Below are positions 1-11,612 of a DNA stretch of 64,000 bases, piece by piece. Below the pieces are notes generated by a model. It had not been told where the DNA came from. It searched no databases and was given only the letters and a program-made list of their open reading frames with translations. The DNA comes from Termitomyces sp. T153. Its lineage: Eukaryota > Basidiomycota > Agaricomycetes > Agaricales > Lyophyllaceae. Position 1 is the first letter of the stretch, and each line of letters opens with the position of its first letter. The stretch lies in NCBI GenBank assembly GCA_018296165.2, contig JACKQL020000015.1, positions 682,001 to 746,000 of the forward strand, written 5' to 3'. The position numbers and the translations under genes were made by a program.

Positions 1-1014
1 TTGTGGTAGATTGCATCAGCAGCGGGAGATCGTTTCCAATAAAACAATCCAGATCGCTAGTGCTGTGAGAATTCGACAGTTGATAATCACCTGGCAGTCT
101 TTCGTCACCTAGGAACTCAAAGCAATGGCCTATCCAGTGCCATTTTGCAGGAGTGATAGACTAGGGATTGTATCGGATGCCGCATGCGAAAGTCCACAAA
201 AAAATCTTGCAAGTACGCATCGACTTAGGTCTAAAAATATATACTAAGTACTGTTGCAATCAAATCCAGCACATGAAATCCCGTATATACCTTCAATTCC
301 GAACATTACTCCCCAGCCAGCCCACTGTCAGTTAGAGCAACCTCCAGAGCGGCGTAAGTTTTGGATGGCAATGAGGACCCGGACCCAAGTACCAAACTTA
401 CTGAAGAGGTCGAACAAGCATTCTTGGGAGTCTACAAGCTTCTTCAAGTCTTTGTGTTGATGACCAGGAGAGGGACAAAAGAGAACCAAAAAATAAGTTT
501 GGGTCTCATAACGGCGGTCGTCGTCAACTCCGATAACATCCTTAAGGATCTGCTACCAGTCCGTCCATTGTCCTTCAGAACATCCTTGCACCCATCTTTC
601 TTAGGCTCGCCCTCGCCGCAATACCGATCGAGCCTAGCCTGTACCATCTGAGCGCTTCAATGCCCGTAGCCGACCGTCGCAACTTGCTGTCCTTCATTGA
701 GTATGTGCTGCTGGAGTATTGATGCGATATGCCTTGATGTTTGTTCGATTTCCTCATATCCAATTATCCCTTGACTTTGCGCCTCTTGTAGACCATACTT
801 ATGCATACATTATCCACCTCGACAGCCCATGTGACCCAGACCCATCCTGGAAAACTTCATGGAAAACTTCTCGATTAGATGTCAGGTTGAATTTCAAAGT
901 TATGTTTCACTTTCTAGTGGAAAACTAGTTGTATAGAACATTGAAATGTTCATGCACAGTAGAGAAGAGAAGTCATAAGATAAGGGAGACGAACGAATGA
1001 ATCTCGGATTCCGT
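1..1014. other. No gene recognised
   Basis: I see no domain or spliceable reading frame here. Open frames are short (under about 100 codons), overlap on both strands and show no family resemblance. The last part (about 900-1014) is probably the 3' flank of the minus-strand membrane-protein pseudogene. Confidence 0.4.
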
Positions 1015-2314
1015 TCACAAAGCACGATAAGTCGGAGGCGGGTCGTCTGTAAGACCACGCACCCAATCGGAGTGAAGCTGGCCCTGAAGATGAGCCAGTT
1101 CTCTTCTCATGGTACCTAATTGCTGCTGGATCTGGTCTGTGTAGGCTCTCTCTTCGCGCGAACGGAAGAATGTCAACGAGGGATGTATACGCAGTGGTCT
1201 CTTTAGCGATGCGTCCTTTGCTCCGGCAAGCGCTTGCATCTCGCGTGTCAACTCCCTTATTTGTTGGCTTATTCTCCGCCTCTCGCATGCTCATAATGGG
1301 CGTAGAACCTGTCTCATCCGAGTTGGATGAGGTAGTGTTGTCGTTATAAGACAAGGCTGGCTGGACGTAATTATGTGCTGCAATCGTAGAAGCCTGGGGT
1401 GCTCTGAGAGTGAATGGTTCTAGTTGTCCGGCGGTGAAAGTCCTGTCTGCGTAATGATTTTTTGCAGAAGATGGTGGAAATAACCTATCCCATCTCCGAC
1501 GGAAGTAGAGAAAAATGAATATAATGATGCCAAGTATCAAAACGCCACCACCTGTGCCTCCCACGATGGCTCCAATTGGCAAAGAATGCGAATTTCCAGA
1601 TGGTGTGGTTGGGATGGCAAGTGAGTCGTCAAACCTATATCAGCTCGAATTTATTTACAAAAGTAGTAGCAGATTGCACGAACGTGTAATTTGCATAATC
1701 AAAGCAGACCCACACCCGTTCGGTAAGTCCGGAAACTGATATAGTTAGATTATGGTTGGTGTTGGGAAGAGTGCCTTTTGAAAATCCAAGAGTATTGCAG
1801 TAGAAATCTGTGCTTGTGTTTGGGATGTGATGGAATGAGGAAATGTAGTGGCCATCAAGATGAAAATCGCAGACTGTTTGGGTCACGGTGACGAGGCTCT
1901 CAACGACGTTAGCAAGGATGAAGTATACGTAAATTGCAGTGCCTGGAATTTGAAGTTGCATTCATTCTGCGCTTTCGAGATGAAGTGACTGCATTACGAT
2001 GCACCTCAAAATGAGAGTTCTATTGAAATTATGGTAGTGGTATTCGAGAGTCCATCCTGCCAGATGAGGGCAGAGTATGTCTGCATAGACGCATGCTCCG
2101 GAAGTAGTTTTATCCCACATCCGTCACAGTCCGGGTGTTGCCATTTTGGAGGAATATATACGAGTTTTTCTCCTGTGATCAAGTCCCCATTGGTATCATC
2201 TATGGTTCGATTTGTAACAGCAGCAAAGATTAAAGTAGCAATGCTTGGAACGTTCTTGAGCACATTATAGAGAGAGATGGGTGTTACTAGATCGCTGAGC
2301 AGAGGAAGATACAT
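1015..2314 (-). pseudogene. Single-pass membrane protein, broken copy of an Agaricomycete family
   Basis: Reading the minus strand: a lumenal/extracellular part starting near 2314 (motifs TIDDTNGD, then WQHPDCDGCG), a second segment around 1941-1635 with GTAIYVYFILAN and CFDYANYTF, a glycine-rich transmembrane helix (about 1580-1510, IGAIVGGTGGGVLILGII) followed by basic YFRRRW, and a cytoplasmic tail ending PPPTYRAL at 1015. This order matches a widespread Agaricomycete family of unknown function. Two lesions are visible. A TGA at 2008-2006 lies four bases before the donor, where the family continues into GTAIYVYF; a CGA to TGA change would explain it. A one-base frame change near 1270-1285 separates the upstream tail frame (…MREAE) from the frame ending in the PPPTY motif. 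The junction near 1635-1600 could not be closed cleanly either. A sequencing error cannot be excluded for any single lesion, but together they argue for a pseudogene. Confidence 0.6.
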
Positions 2315-3311
2315 ATGTGGTTATTAGGTTGTCATGATCACCAAACTTGATTTCGAGTCAACAATAATTTCTTCCAATTAGAGTGATCAGAGTAACATTC
2401 GCAGTTGATGTATACACGTACTCCGTGATCGGCACCGGAACTTTCACAAGGGAACTACAAGTGAAACCCAGAAGGATGCCATTTTTCAGTAGACTGGCCC
2501 AGGTCTTTTTGTTGCGACCCTCAATGTATCTGTTCGCAGTTTCGTGGAAATTTCCGAAACTCCGCACCATCGAAAAAAGTGAACAGAACGAATTAAACAG
2601 AGAATTGGGCATACTCTATTACCTTTCAGATAGGGACGCTGATTTGAATGTACCCTTGGAGCACCAAAAAATGTCTGTTAATATCTATGTATCACGACTA
2701 CACAGAGAGAGAACGATTATACTCTTTACTCAACTGGCACGTATCACAGAGGTACGGCTTGATCACCATCAGCTTGTTTCTACCGTATGCCGCGGAGCCC
2801 AAATTTGAGTACGGCTATTGAAATATTGAAAATTGACAGTCGATAAATTTGAACAACTCGACAATTCTCATTGCTGTTTCGGGTCGAATCGATCCAATAA
2901 TAAGCTCGATCAGCTCCTCTGCAATAATTGAAGATATGGACACAAGAGATAAGTTATAATTAGCAGCTTCTTTGTAGGTATAGAGAGTAAACATTTACCG
3001 AGTTGTGAGCATTTAGGGAGTGTCGTCACAGACGTGGAAAGTTTCTGCGCAAAATATCCAGAACATAGAGATCAAAACAACAAAGGAGTTCCAGCCTCAG
3101 AACACGCTGAAGGTAAATCGAGGATATACACTGTCAATCTGCCGCGGCTCAATTGCAGCGGTGGTGGCGCAACTGCTCGGAATGAACGTGTTCTGCGACA
3201 ACTGCGTACGGAGTCCGAATGTCCAGATGGATAACGGGGTCACGTGTTATCCTGGTCTGGCTTTCTTGTTGTTGTGTGTTTACGCGTTTACGGGTTTGAT
3301 TCTTGACAATA
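2315..3311. other. Intergenic region
   Basis: Divergent spacer between the minus-strand membrane-protein pseudogene and the plus-strand NEDD1-like gene. Short open frames exist on both strands (for instance 2358-2612 minus), but none joins either neighbour by plausible splicing or resembles a known family. Promoter elements of the NEDD1-like gene should lie just before 3312; I recognise no specific motif. Confidence 0.4.
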
Positions 3312-5734
3312 ATGCTTGCAGTCTCTACTACTGGGACGCTCAGCATACTTGACGCCGCCGTACTCAAACGAGCCCCTTCCTCTGTCCCGTCATGCATCTC
3401 AGTCACCCATACAGCGAGTTCGAGTGCCTGGTCAACTGATAACACCGTCCTCTTTCTCGCATCAGCCCAAGCCATCCACAGATATGACCCTATGTCAAAC
3501 GTCGTCAAGGACATATACCGCTCAACGAGTACAGAGCCTATATCACATGTTACCTGTAAAGACAAAGGGACTCTGCTATTCTGTGTGGGACACAAGGTTC
3601 ATTTGCTGGAGTGCGGTTCGGGCGCAAAAATCACCCGAACAATCGAATCACACAAGTCCTCAATAACCTCATTATCTTTGTCCACTGACCATACACTTCT
3701 TGCAACCACGACATCAAATGCAATACATGTCCATAACTTAACTCTCGGATCACATACAGTTCTTAGAGGACTCCCTTCAAATAGCCCCAAAATCACTACC
3801 TCGGTCTTCCATCCACATGCACGAACGCGGCTGCTCGTGGGATTAGGGAAACAGCTTCTGTTGTATGATACAGCACGAACATCAGGACCATCTAAGACAA
3901 TTCCTCTGAATGAGGCTTCTTCGGGTGACATCGTGGCAGTGGCATGCAGTCCGTTTAGCAAGACTTTGGTTGCTGTAGCGACATCAGGTGGCCATGTTGG
4001 GCTCATTGATATAGAGAAGGAGAAGGGGTAAGCCTTGTCACTCAGTTTCTACATGAAGTGAAATCTAGTTCAAACTTAGCCTATTCCGAACAATGAACGT
4101 GAAGGTTCCTCTGACCACGCTCGGTTTTTCTGCTGAAGGTGCAGCATTATATCTGGGAACCGAACATGGGAAGCTTCTGATAATGGATCTACGAGCTTTG
4201 GACAAGGCTCCCAAAGCTATCACTGTCAGTGAAGTGGGATATCGAATCGAAACTATGTGTGTTCAGGTATGCATACCCTCACATGACCCAGAAAGCTGTT
4301 GAGACCGTCCAATCCCCAGAAAAAGATCAAAACTGGTGAAGTCAGTGCGAAGTCACAGGCAGCAGCTAATCAAGCATCGTCGACCGAACCTAGCCTTCGA
4401 CGAAAAGCATCAACACAATCAGAAACATCAAGACATATCGCCAAGGTGACAATTTCCCCTGCTCGCACGCATGTAACTCGCATTAGCTCCACGTTATCGC
4501 CTGCCCCCCGTCTCCCTTCGACAACATCTAAGGATTCTGTGGTATCTGCTCCGAGGAAGATATTGATAGAGAAGAAGGTTTTCTCTCCAGTACGGGACCC
4601 ACTGGGAAACAGTGCCGGGGACATATCTGGTATGTAAATCATTTGCTAAATCATGCATTTTAATGACGTATTATAGTTCGAATAGAGACTCTCAAAGGAA
4701 CTGGTACAAAATCAACCCCTGCAAAAACAGACAAGAGACCTACTGCTATTTCACATGTACACGCACCTACTTCAGCTTCGCCAAGAGTGTCTAGTCTGTC
4801 TGCAATATCATCGCGAACGACTATTCGAGAATTCGCGTCACACGAAGAACAACCTCGGCGTACTAGGACAGTCCCTGCTACCACTCGAGCGAACAGATTA
4901 TCTTCTACAAACATGAAATCTTCATCAGAGTCCTGCGTACGCCTTGCCGCTCCGTGTACCGATTCCTTCCATCCAGATGACCAGACATCTCCACATCCGC
5001 GAGCTAGTTCTTCAATGTCCACGGCAGGTCCGATGTCCACGTCTAATTCGACATCTGTCAAGTCTTTCCGCCCCGGTCCATCAGCCTCTCGGCCAAGTTC
5101 ACGGCTTAGACACACCTCTCCACCCCGACCCCCGAACGTCCCTCTTCCTGCAAGCCGTACACCATCTCCAGACCTTCCGGATATAAATCATGACCCTATA
5201 ACGCCCGTGCCTATTGCGAAAAAGTCTGCACCTCGTACAGATCTCGGGGTCCTAGGAATGGGTTCGCCCGAAGTTGATAGATGGATTCGTGCGGGAAAGG
5301 GCGTGGAAAGCGCAGAGAAAATGAAAGGGACAGGTAAAACTGTCGGGTTCAAGGATGACACCGACAACGAAGAGGGGGGTGACAGACGAGGACACGAACG
5401 GGAACGCGAACGAAGCTTATCGATGCAAGTTTCACCTAGACGTCCGTCGACCTCGTGGCAGCCCTCGCCTTATCAGTCCCCGGCCAACGTCAGTGGCAGC
5501 GGAAGTTCAGCTCATGATCTTCTGCGGACAATAGTAAAGGACGTCATGTACGATTTCCAGCGAGAGACGCGTGCCCAGATGACAGGGCTACATTTGGATT
5601 TGGTGCGCATGGGACGTGGATGGAAGAGAGAGCTGAGGGAGTTGATGCAAGAGTATGCTGATGGGATGAATGAGCTCAGAGAGGAAAATCGGCGACTCAG
5701 GGAGGAGAATGAGAGACTGAGGAGAGGGTATTAG
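3312..5734 (+). CDS. NEDD1: NEDD1-like WD40 protein, gamma-tubulin complex targeting factor
   Basis: Four exons join in frame: 3312-4027, 4080-4266, 4320-4629 and 4677-5734, giving 756 residues; all introns are GT-AG and 47-53 bp. The start is the ATG at 3312, because the open frame upstream begins only at a TTG. Residues 1 to about 300 form WD40-type beta-propeller repeats. The middle (about 310-670) is Ser/Thr/Pro-rich and probably disordered. The last 75 residues are conserved, with FQRETRAQMTGLHLDLVRMG and then a coiled coil rich in REENRRLREEN, ending RRGY. NEDD1 family proteins bind the gamma-tubulin ring complex through this C-terminal helix and recruit it to spindle poles and microtubules. 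The WD40 plus C-terminal helix layout is what identifies it; the first WD repeats alone would not. Function is inferred from family. Confidence 0.85.
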
Positions 5735-7050
5735 AGTTATACGTTTGTAATAATTTATGATTATACCGATGATACCATGCTCATGCCCTAACAGGCGCTC
5801 TCTCACCTTCTGTATTACTATATTACTATATTGATATCTACCTAGGTTAGCTAATAATTATGGTCTATAATGGTCTGTAGGTAGCTTTACCGTGCAACTC
5901 CCTTTTTATAAAGGGTTTTGATTGCGGCCATAGTTAGGTCATAATTTTTATTTTTCTTGAATATTGATCTAGTCAAAGTTCGATCCTATGAGCAACTATG
6001 GACCTGAAGATGGTTCTTTTCATTCCCGACCTCAAGTTCACGAAATTATCTCTTCTATCTCAGTTTGCTGCTTTTGAGAATTCGGCGATGTGCGAGCACC
6101 ACTGAGGGCAGACGTCTGATCACTCTCAAGGCCTTGATACACCTCGACAAATCACTTGACTTTCACACAGGATCTTTACTCGGTCTAATTGCTCATGTTC
6201 ACTGTCAAATGTACACAGTGATGTTGGTATATGTCCGTTGGTCAAGGTGAAGTTACGTGAGGACAGATGCACATCTCGTTTTACAAATATCGTTTCTTCC
6301 TAAGCAGGGGTAGACATCTCGCGTCAATTTGATTGTTCAGGCCGTGCTTAGTATCGACTACAGTCATGCTACGCTCCCACCATTGGCAGCATTTTGACTC
6401 ACGTCGTGGCTGTCCAGAAAGTTTGCTCAGAAACTTGCTTTTCAAGTGTCCAGGATGAGTTTCCCTCAACTTGACGAAGTTGTAGGAAATCAGAATTCTG
6501 GGTCCGGCCGCCGTGAGTGAGGCACCCTGATGTGCTGAGAACATGTAAGGAGACATTTTCATGTGATGAATTCTTTCCAGGTCTGCCACGGGTGTAGTAG
6601 GGCTGGAAGATTTTATGATTTCGCGGCCAATGGCGCACCTTGCCATGCTGCTTTAACATCTACTACGACTAATGTATGTGACGACTCTGATTTATTGGTC
6701 ATGGTAAGACAGCAATATACCGAAAGCTTTGTGTATACTACTACATTTGTGTAATTGACGTGAGAATAGTGTGTTCCAGAAATCATTCACAAATTACAAA
6801 TAACATTCGACATCGGGGGTTTTCAGTGTTTAACGCTTGTCCACAGTCAGGACGGACGGACACTGGTTTTCAAACTCAGGCTTTCTGCTGAGGAATGGGG
6901 GGGATCCGAAGGGAGCGTCACGGTCTTGGAGTTCAAACTCAAATGATGATCATATAGTTGGAAGTAACAAACGATCAAAACGTCCAATAATCCACGATCA
7001 GCAAAAATGAAAGAATAATCGAAGAGTACACAAAAAAATCCAGAATATTA
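5735..7050. other. No gene recognised
   Basis: About 1.3 kb between the NEDD1-like gene and the GMC remnant. The longest open frame is on the minus strand at 6281-6646 (121 codons), overlapped by a second minus frame at 6399-6659. Neither shows a domain, signal peptide or membrane segment I recognise. The first 150 bases are AT-rich and probably hold the NEDD1 3' end. Confidence 0.4.
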
Positions 7051-8085
7051 TTAACCTTGGTGGCTCTGAATGATGTCAACGGCCTTCAAAAAGGCTTTAG
7101 TAAAGTTCGCAGAGCCAACAAATGAAGATAAAACCACCTTCTCTGCAATGCCATATATCGTAGAACTCAAATGCGCGCTAATCTGTACAGGGAGAATGGA
7201 TGAATCTGGTGTAATGGAAAATAACGTCAACCCTATACGTTAGTCCAAAAACCACATACCGACAACGCGAACATTTGAAGTATTGTAAACAAGAAGATCA
7301 GGTCCAACAGCACCTCCATCTTCTCGCGGAAGCATTGGCACAGACCCGATGGGGTGAAGAACAGCGCGGTATGTACTTTTCACAAATTCTTGCCATTGCA
7401 TATCAGTTGCATTTTCTGGAACTGCAGATCCAGGGGAGTTTTCATTCATGATGAAGCCGTTGAGGGGTGTGGTGCTGAATATCTGGCGCGCGAACCGAGA
7501 TGCGTTTCCATTCAGAAACATATCAATGCTTGGCCCGACAAAGGATCGCGGGTCAACTGCAAGGATGTCATCTTCTGTTCTACCAATCACAGACTGGTCT
7601 CACCTTCAGGATGCACACTTGGGATATTAGACTTAACATGAACCGTTCCTCGCCTACTCAAAGTCAATGCAGCTTAGCGTCATTCAAGTTCTAGTTACCA
7701 TTGCGGTATAAGATTCCAGTAGGACACGCCAATGGTATTGGATGCAGTCGCAGCTCCGAAAGCATATTCGAGAACGGGAGCTACACATTAATATTACAAG
7801 GTAATATTTGTGTCAATCAAATGATAATACAAAGAACGCGGAAAAGACCTTTGAAGTTGATTATTGACTGAATCTGACTGTGGAGTATCTTCTCCATTCC
7901 ATTTACATTCGTGAAAGCCCCAGCGGCAACTATATCTCTCGCTCTGGGGAAAGATGAGATGAGAGCACGCGCTTCAATAAGGGGAGACTTGTACCTGCTG
8001 TCCCTCCACCTACAACTACGTATGTGAACGTCTTATTGGCGATTTCTGCGACGTTGCTAGTGATATGAATACCCTGTACTCCCTG
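7051..8085 (-). pseudogene. GMC oxidoreductase (aryl-alcohol-oxidase type) with the central part missing
   Basis: The N-terminal FAD-binding motif is at about 8075-7998 (NKTFTYVVVGGGTAG, the GxGxxG dinucleotide fold). It is followed around 7955-7697 by a stretch including GAFTNVNGMEKIL and EYAFGAATASN, ending in an in-frame stop after NLIPQW (7697-7695). The next homologous segment (about 7552-7260) is already the C-terminal domain: DPRSF…, then YRAVLHPIGSVPMLPR with the catalytic-region HPIG motif, and NVRVV. After an intron (7259-7206) comes the terminal exon 7205-7051, which reads DSSILPVQISAHLSSTIYGI and closes with a stop. Complete GMC enzymes have about 590 residues; roughly 380 residues between the two parts are absent, with only 100-150 bp available. 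The substrate-binding domain is therefore gone and the locus cannot encode an active oxidase. Confidence 0.75.
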
Positions 8086-8518
8086 CCACGAGAGGTGCAC
8101 TATGGTACCTAGATAAAACCAGAATGTGTCCAACATACCGCAATGGACTGGTTGGAGGCAACCGTTATGCATAACGCCGCCCAAGTTACTTATTTATTCC
8201 GACATAACACGGAACACAAGACCAGTTGCTACATAGAGAGGTCGCTTTGGGATTTGATGATGGAGAACAGTCTATTAGAATCAAAAAACGATCACAGGGT
8301 CAAGACTCGGCGTTCGAACAATGACAACCGAGGGTGCTCAGCCGACCCCATGTCATAATAGAGATATGATCTGTAAATACGAGATAGCATTAATGGACGA
8401 ACGTGCCGAGATTGAATCAAGAATCAGTAAGCACGAGACTGAGAAAGGTCGTAATAGAAGCATGGATAAAACTAGAAGGTCATCCGGACGGTCCGGGACA
8501 TAGAAAGTAAATGGTTCA
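8086..8518. other. Intergenic region
   Basis: Spacer between the 5' side of the GMC remnant and the 3' end of the F-box/CNH gene. Only short open frames without recognisable domains are present. Part of it probably belonged to the promoter and signal-peptide exon of the GMC gene; I could not identify a credible first exon. Confidence 0.35.
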
Positions 8519-9956
8519 TTACAATTTGTTGAATTCTAGAGCAAACAGTTGTCCGTCTCTTGTTCGTATTGTGAAAAGTTCCGGCGCTGTGCTGATCAGG
8601 TCGTAATCCGTAGTGACTATCTGTACCTGAATGCCAGATTTCAAATAGTATATCTCGAAATGTTTAGCTCCAAATGCCACCAAGTATGGCTCGTGAAGGG
8701 CTACTCTATTTCAGATAGAACACAGGACGGCCCGAAAAAAGATGCTCACCAACACTGTAGATTGAACTGTCCCGCCATTGTATTAAGGCACCCTCAGGTC
8801 GTCCTTCATGGTCAACGAAGACAGCAATGGCTGCATTGAAACAGATCAACTCAAGCCTTCCGGAAAAAGAGTCTGACCAACAGCTATAACACACTATCAC
8901 TCCATGATGAGTACGAAACACCGCTACACAATTCGCATTCTTGTTTGGAATAGCTGAAAATGGATGTAATAGGGGCTGGGTGATCAATGTCTCGACATCA
9001 ACGAGCTCAAAGTCATGATTCCTCGTTCCAACGACTAACTTTGTCTTCAAAAAGTGTAACGACACAACCCTTTCTTCGATATAGAAGTCCTTGATAATTG
9101 CTCAGATGGAACAAGTCAGAGAGTCTTAACTCATACCTTGTAAGGTGATAACTTGTATGTTTGGGTGTTTATATCTAGAACCGGTTCCAGTAGTTTACAT
9201 GTCGTTGATAGCCCCCGTTTCACGGCGCAAACAAGGTGCTTCCCTGATAGAACACCACAACTAAAGGAGGACACGTGTGAAGAAATTCGAGTGCAAGATG
9301 AGATATTCCTTGGAGCACTCAGATTCAGAATGTTCAACTGGACGGTAAAGATCTGCTGGGCTGCACTCGGAGTCGAAAACGAGTCGTTAGAAGATATTTA
9401 CGCGGACAAACCTGAGAGTAAGATAATGAGATTGAAATCTTCTAGGACGTCGATGTGATCCACGGGGTCGGGCAAAAATAGGGCTGGCTTCGGCGAAGTC
9501 ACTGGCGTTCGCGATAAATAGATCCCATCATCGGCGCCGTAAAGAATTAACTGGGAAACAGCTGTTGGGGCTTTTGACGATAACTCTCATAGGCCACTGA
9601 CAGATGGACTCACATAAAGAGACAGCACAATTGACGCGGACATTACGCTCCCCAGGCCAAGTCAGCCTCAGAGGGTGAACGACGCAATGCTTGAAGAGAT
9701 GGTATCTACTTGCTGGAACCCACGCTCGGCAAACCAGACTGCACGCCAAGAGAGACATAATATCATTGTGGAGGTGGTCAATGATTCGTTCATATAGTTC
9801 TTGCGGAATTTCTTGGCTCAGTGAGATCGGAAGAGTGGTGGCTGTCAGAAAGGGTCGAATGGCCACATCAGCCTTACTTTTTGTGGTGAGAACTTTGTTG
9901 TGTCTGACACGATTGAGAAGCATAAGTCGGTTGACGAGACGGGAGAAAGAGGGCAT
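8519..9956 (-). CDS. F-box protein fused to a CNH (citron homology) domain
   Basis: Five exons join without a stop: 9956-9614, 9561-9412, 9360-9137, 9089-8750 and 8703-8519, giving 413 residues. All introns are GT-AG and 46-53 bp. The ATG at 9956 follows an upstream non-ATG open frame. Residues about 50-85 are an F-box (EIPQELYERIIDHLHNDIMS, then LLACSLVCRAW). From about residue 115 to the end the protein follows a CNH propeller as found at the C-terminus of Rho1 GEFs: LILYGADDGIYLS, VDVLEDFNLIILLS-like strand, RISSHVSSFSCGV…LVCAVK, SLHFLKTKLVVG, FELVDVETL, IAVFVDHEGRP, and VALHEPYLVAFGAKHFEIY. An F-box recruits an SCF ubiquitin ligase through Skp1; CNH domains bind small GTPases or regulators. 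The predicted job, a GTPase-pathway SCF adaptor, is inference. A degraded relative lies just upstream at 10400-11612. Confidence 0.75.
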
Positions 9957-10399
9957 GTCTAGTTTGTGCAATGGAGAACGTTGGGGTCCGCTTGCTGAGG
10001 TTTTGAGTACAAGTCCACCACCAACAGCTCCACGTCAATTTCGCCATCATCTGGCATAACCCGCGGTTTGAACGATGGGTCGATCACAGCTGATCACCTA
10101 TCAATCCAACAGTCAAAGTGTTGCAAACGATAGACATGGGAGAAGAGACACGAGCGACCTTTGACTCGGAGAACGCGCCGCAGGCCCTCAACGTTCAACC
10201 CACACATGACTTTACTATACGATAACTGACTTCCGAGTCTTCAAGTTAACGACAATGACCTGTATATTTTTCAAGCTTCACATGCAACTCATTAGCATGA
10301 TTGAAAGATTAAGTACACGGTGTCATGATGCTGCGCTCAAAGATTATTTATGTCTTAACAAATGCTAAAATTATCTTGGGCACGGAGATAATAATATAC
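9957..10399. other. Spacer between the two F-box/CNH copies
   Basis: Upstream region of the intact F-box/CNH gene, presumably containing its promoter. It holds no supported reading frame. It separates the intact copy from the downstream end of the degenerate copy, consistent with a head-to-tail tandem duplication. Confidence 0.4.
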
Positions 10400-11612
10400 A
10401 GTACATAAGTTTATAGTCGATCGTCAACGAGCTATGTTGCATAACAAACGGAGATCCCGAAGCCTACAAGCTCAGCGTTCACTCGAGAAAGTCCAGGACT
10501 CAGTTGGAAAGACATGAATTACGCCTGAGGGTAAGGGCCGTCCTTCATGGTAAACAAGGACAGAAATGGCTGGGTGGAATAAATCAGAATCATTCTCGCC
10601 AGGAAGAGAATCCGACGGACAGTCATAACACACCGGCACTGCGTTACGCGTGTGAAGCGCCGCTACGCATGTAGCACCGTTGTTTGGAACAGCTGAAAAC
10701 GGGTGCAATAGAGACTGTGGTGACAAACGAGTCGACGTCAATCACCTCAAAGTCATGACTCCTCATTCCGGCGACTAGTTTAGAAATGGAGAGAAACAAG
10801 TCCTTTTCCGATATAGAATTCCTTGCTCGTTATGAGATTGAAACACTACAATAAGGAGGGACGCATACCTTATAGCAACCGGTGAAATTGAGTGTTCGTT
10901 TCAAGAACAGGTTCCAATAATTTACATGTCTTTGAAACTTGACAACGCAAACAAGGTGCTTTCCTAACATGACACCATGACTGAAAAAAGAAACGTGTCC
11001 AGTAATTTGAAGATTCGTCGAGCTGTCTCTGGAATCAGTAACTAGCTTTGGGGACTACCAGGGTAAAAAAGACCTGAGGAGGAAGACGACGATATCACAT
11101 TCTTCTAGAAGACCAATCTGAAAACAGGATCACGAAGTACGACAGCTTGGAACGGCCGACTCTCTGGTGATTGCGAAACGTGTCTTCCGTCGACAGCGCC
11201 ATAAAGAATGAGCTTGACTAATTTCTATTTTCAAGGGAATCTTCTGAAATACTAATAAACAACTCATGCGAAGAAACCATACGGTTCACACGAACATTAC
11301 GTTCCCCAGGCCATGTCAGCTTTGACGGACGAACAACACATCGCCTAAAGAGATGGCACCTGTTCGATGGAATCCCGCGACATGCAGCAAGGCCGGTGTG
11401 GATTTTTTCCCCCTTCCTACTTGTCCGTAATCCCTTTGCCGATCTCATAGAGTCGAGATATCCCACAAGAACTATATAAACGCATTATTGATCATCACGA
11501 CAATATTTCATCTCTTGTGGCGTGTAGCCTGGTCTGTCGTGCCTGGAACTTTGTTTCGACCACTACGTTTGACTAGAACTGATCGATTAACGAGTCGGGA
11601 GAGGGATGGCAT
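10400..11612 (-). pseudogene. Degenerate second copy of the F-box/CNH gene, with an inverted internal segment
   Basis: The minus strand starts at the ATG at 11612 (MPSLSRLVNRS, compare MPSFSRLVNRL in the intact copy). It later shows CHLFRRCVVRPSKLTWPGER at about 11360-11302, LILYGAVDG near 11205-11178, LLEPV near 10910, LLHPFSAVPNNGATCVA near 10710 and LVYHEGRP near 10530. The F-box itself (EIPQELYKRIIDH…ACSLVCRAW) is present but lies on the plus strand at about 11454-11545, so roughly 11390-11545 is inverted relative to the intact gene. A frame change around 11110-11120 breaks the second CNH strand, and stops follow the LLEPV segment (near 10875). The copy cannot make the fused protein. Confidence 0.7.

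Noticed and set aside
950..1270. Long upstream-frame tail (past MREAE) as the true C-terminus of the membrane protein
   Set aside because: The alternative frame carries the PPPTYRAL ending and heptad-like helix expected for the family; the long frame lacks any family resemblance.
2358..2612. Possible first exon of the membrane-protein pseudogene
   Set aside because: No splice pair joins it in frame to the segment starting at 2314, and its sequence does not match the family N-terminus.
8519..9956. Interpretation as two overlapping genes, an F-box gene and a separate CNH gene
   Set aside because: All four introns close in one frame with standard sites, and the degenerate second copy contains both parts in the same relation.
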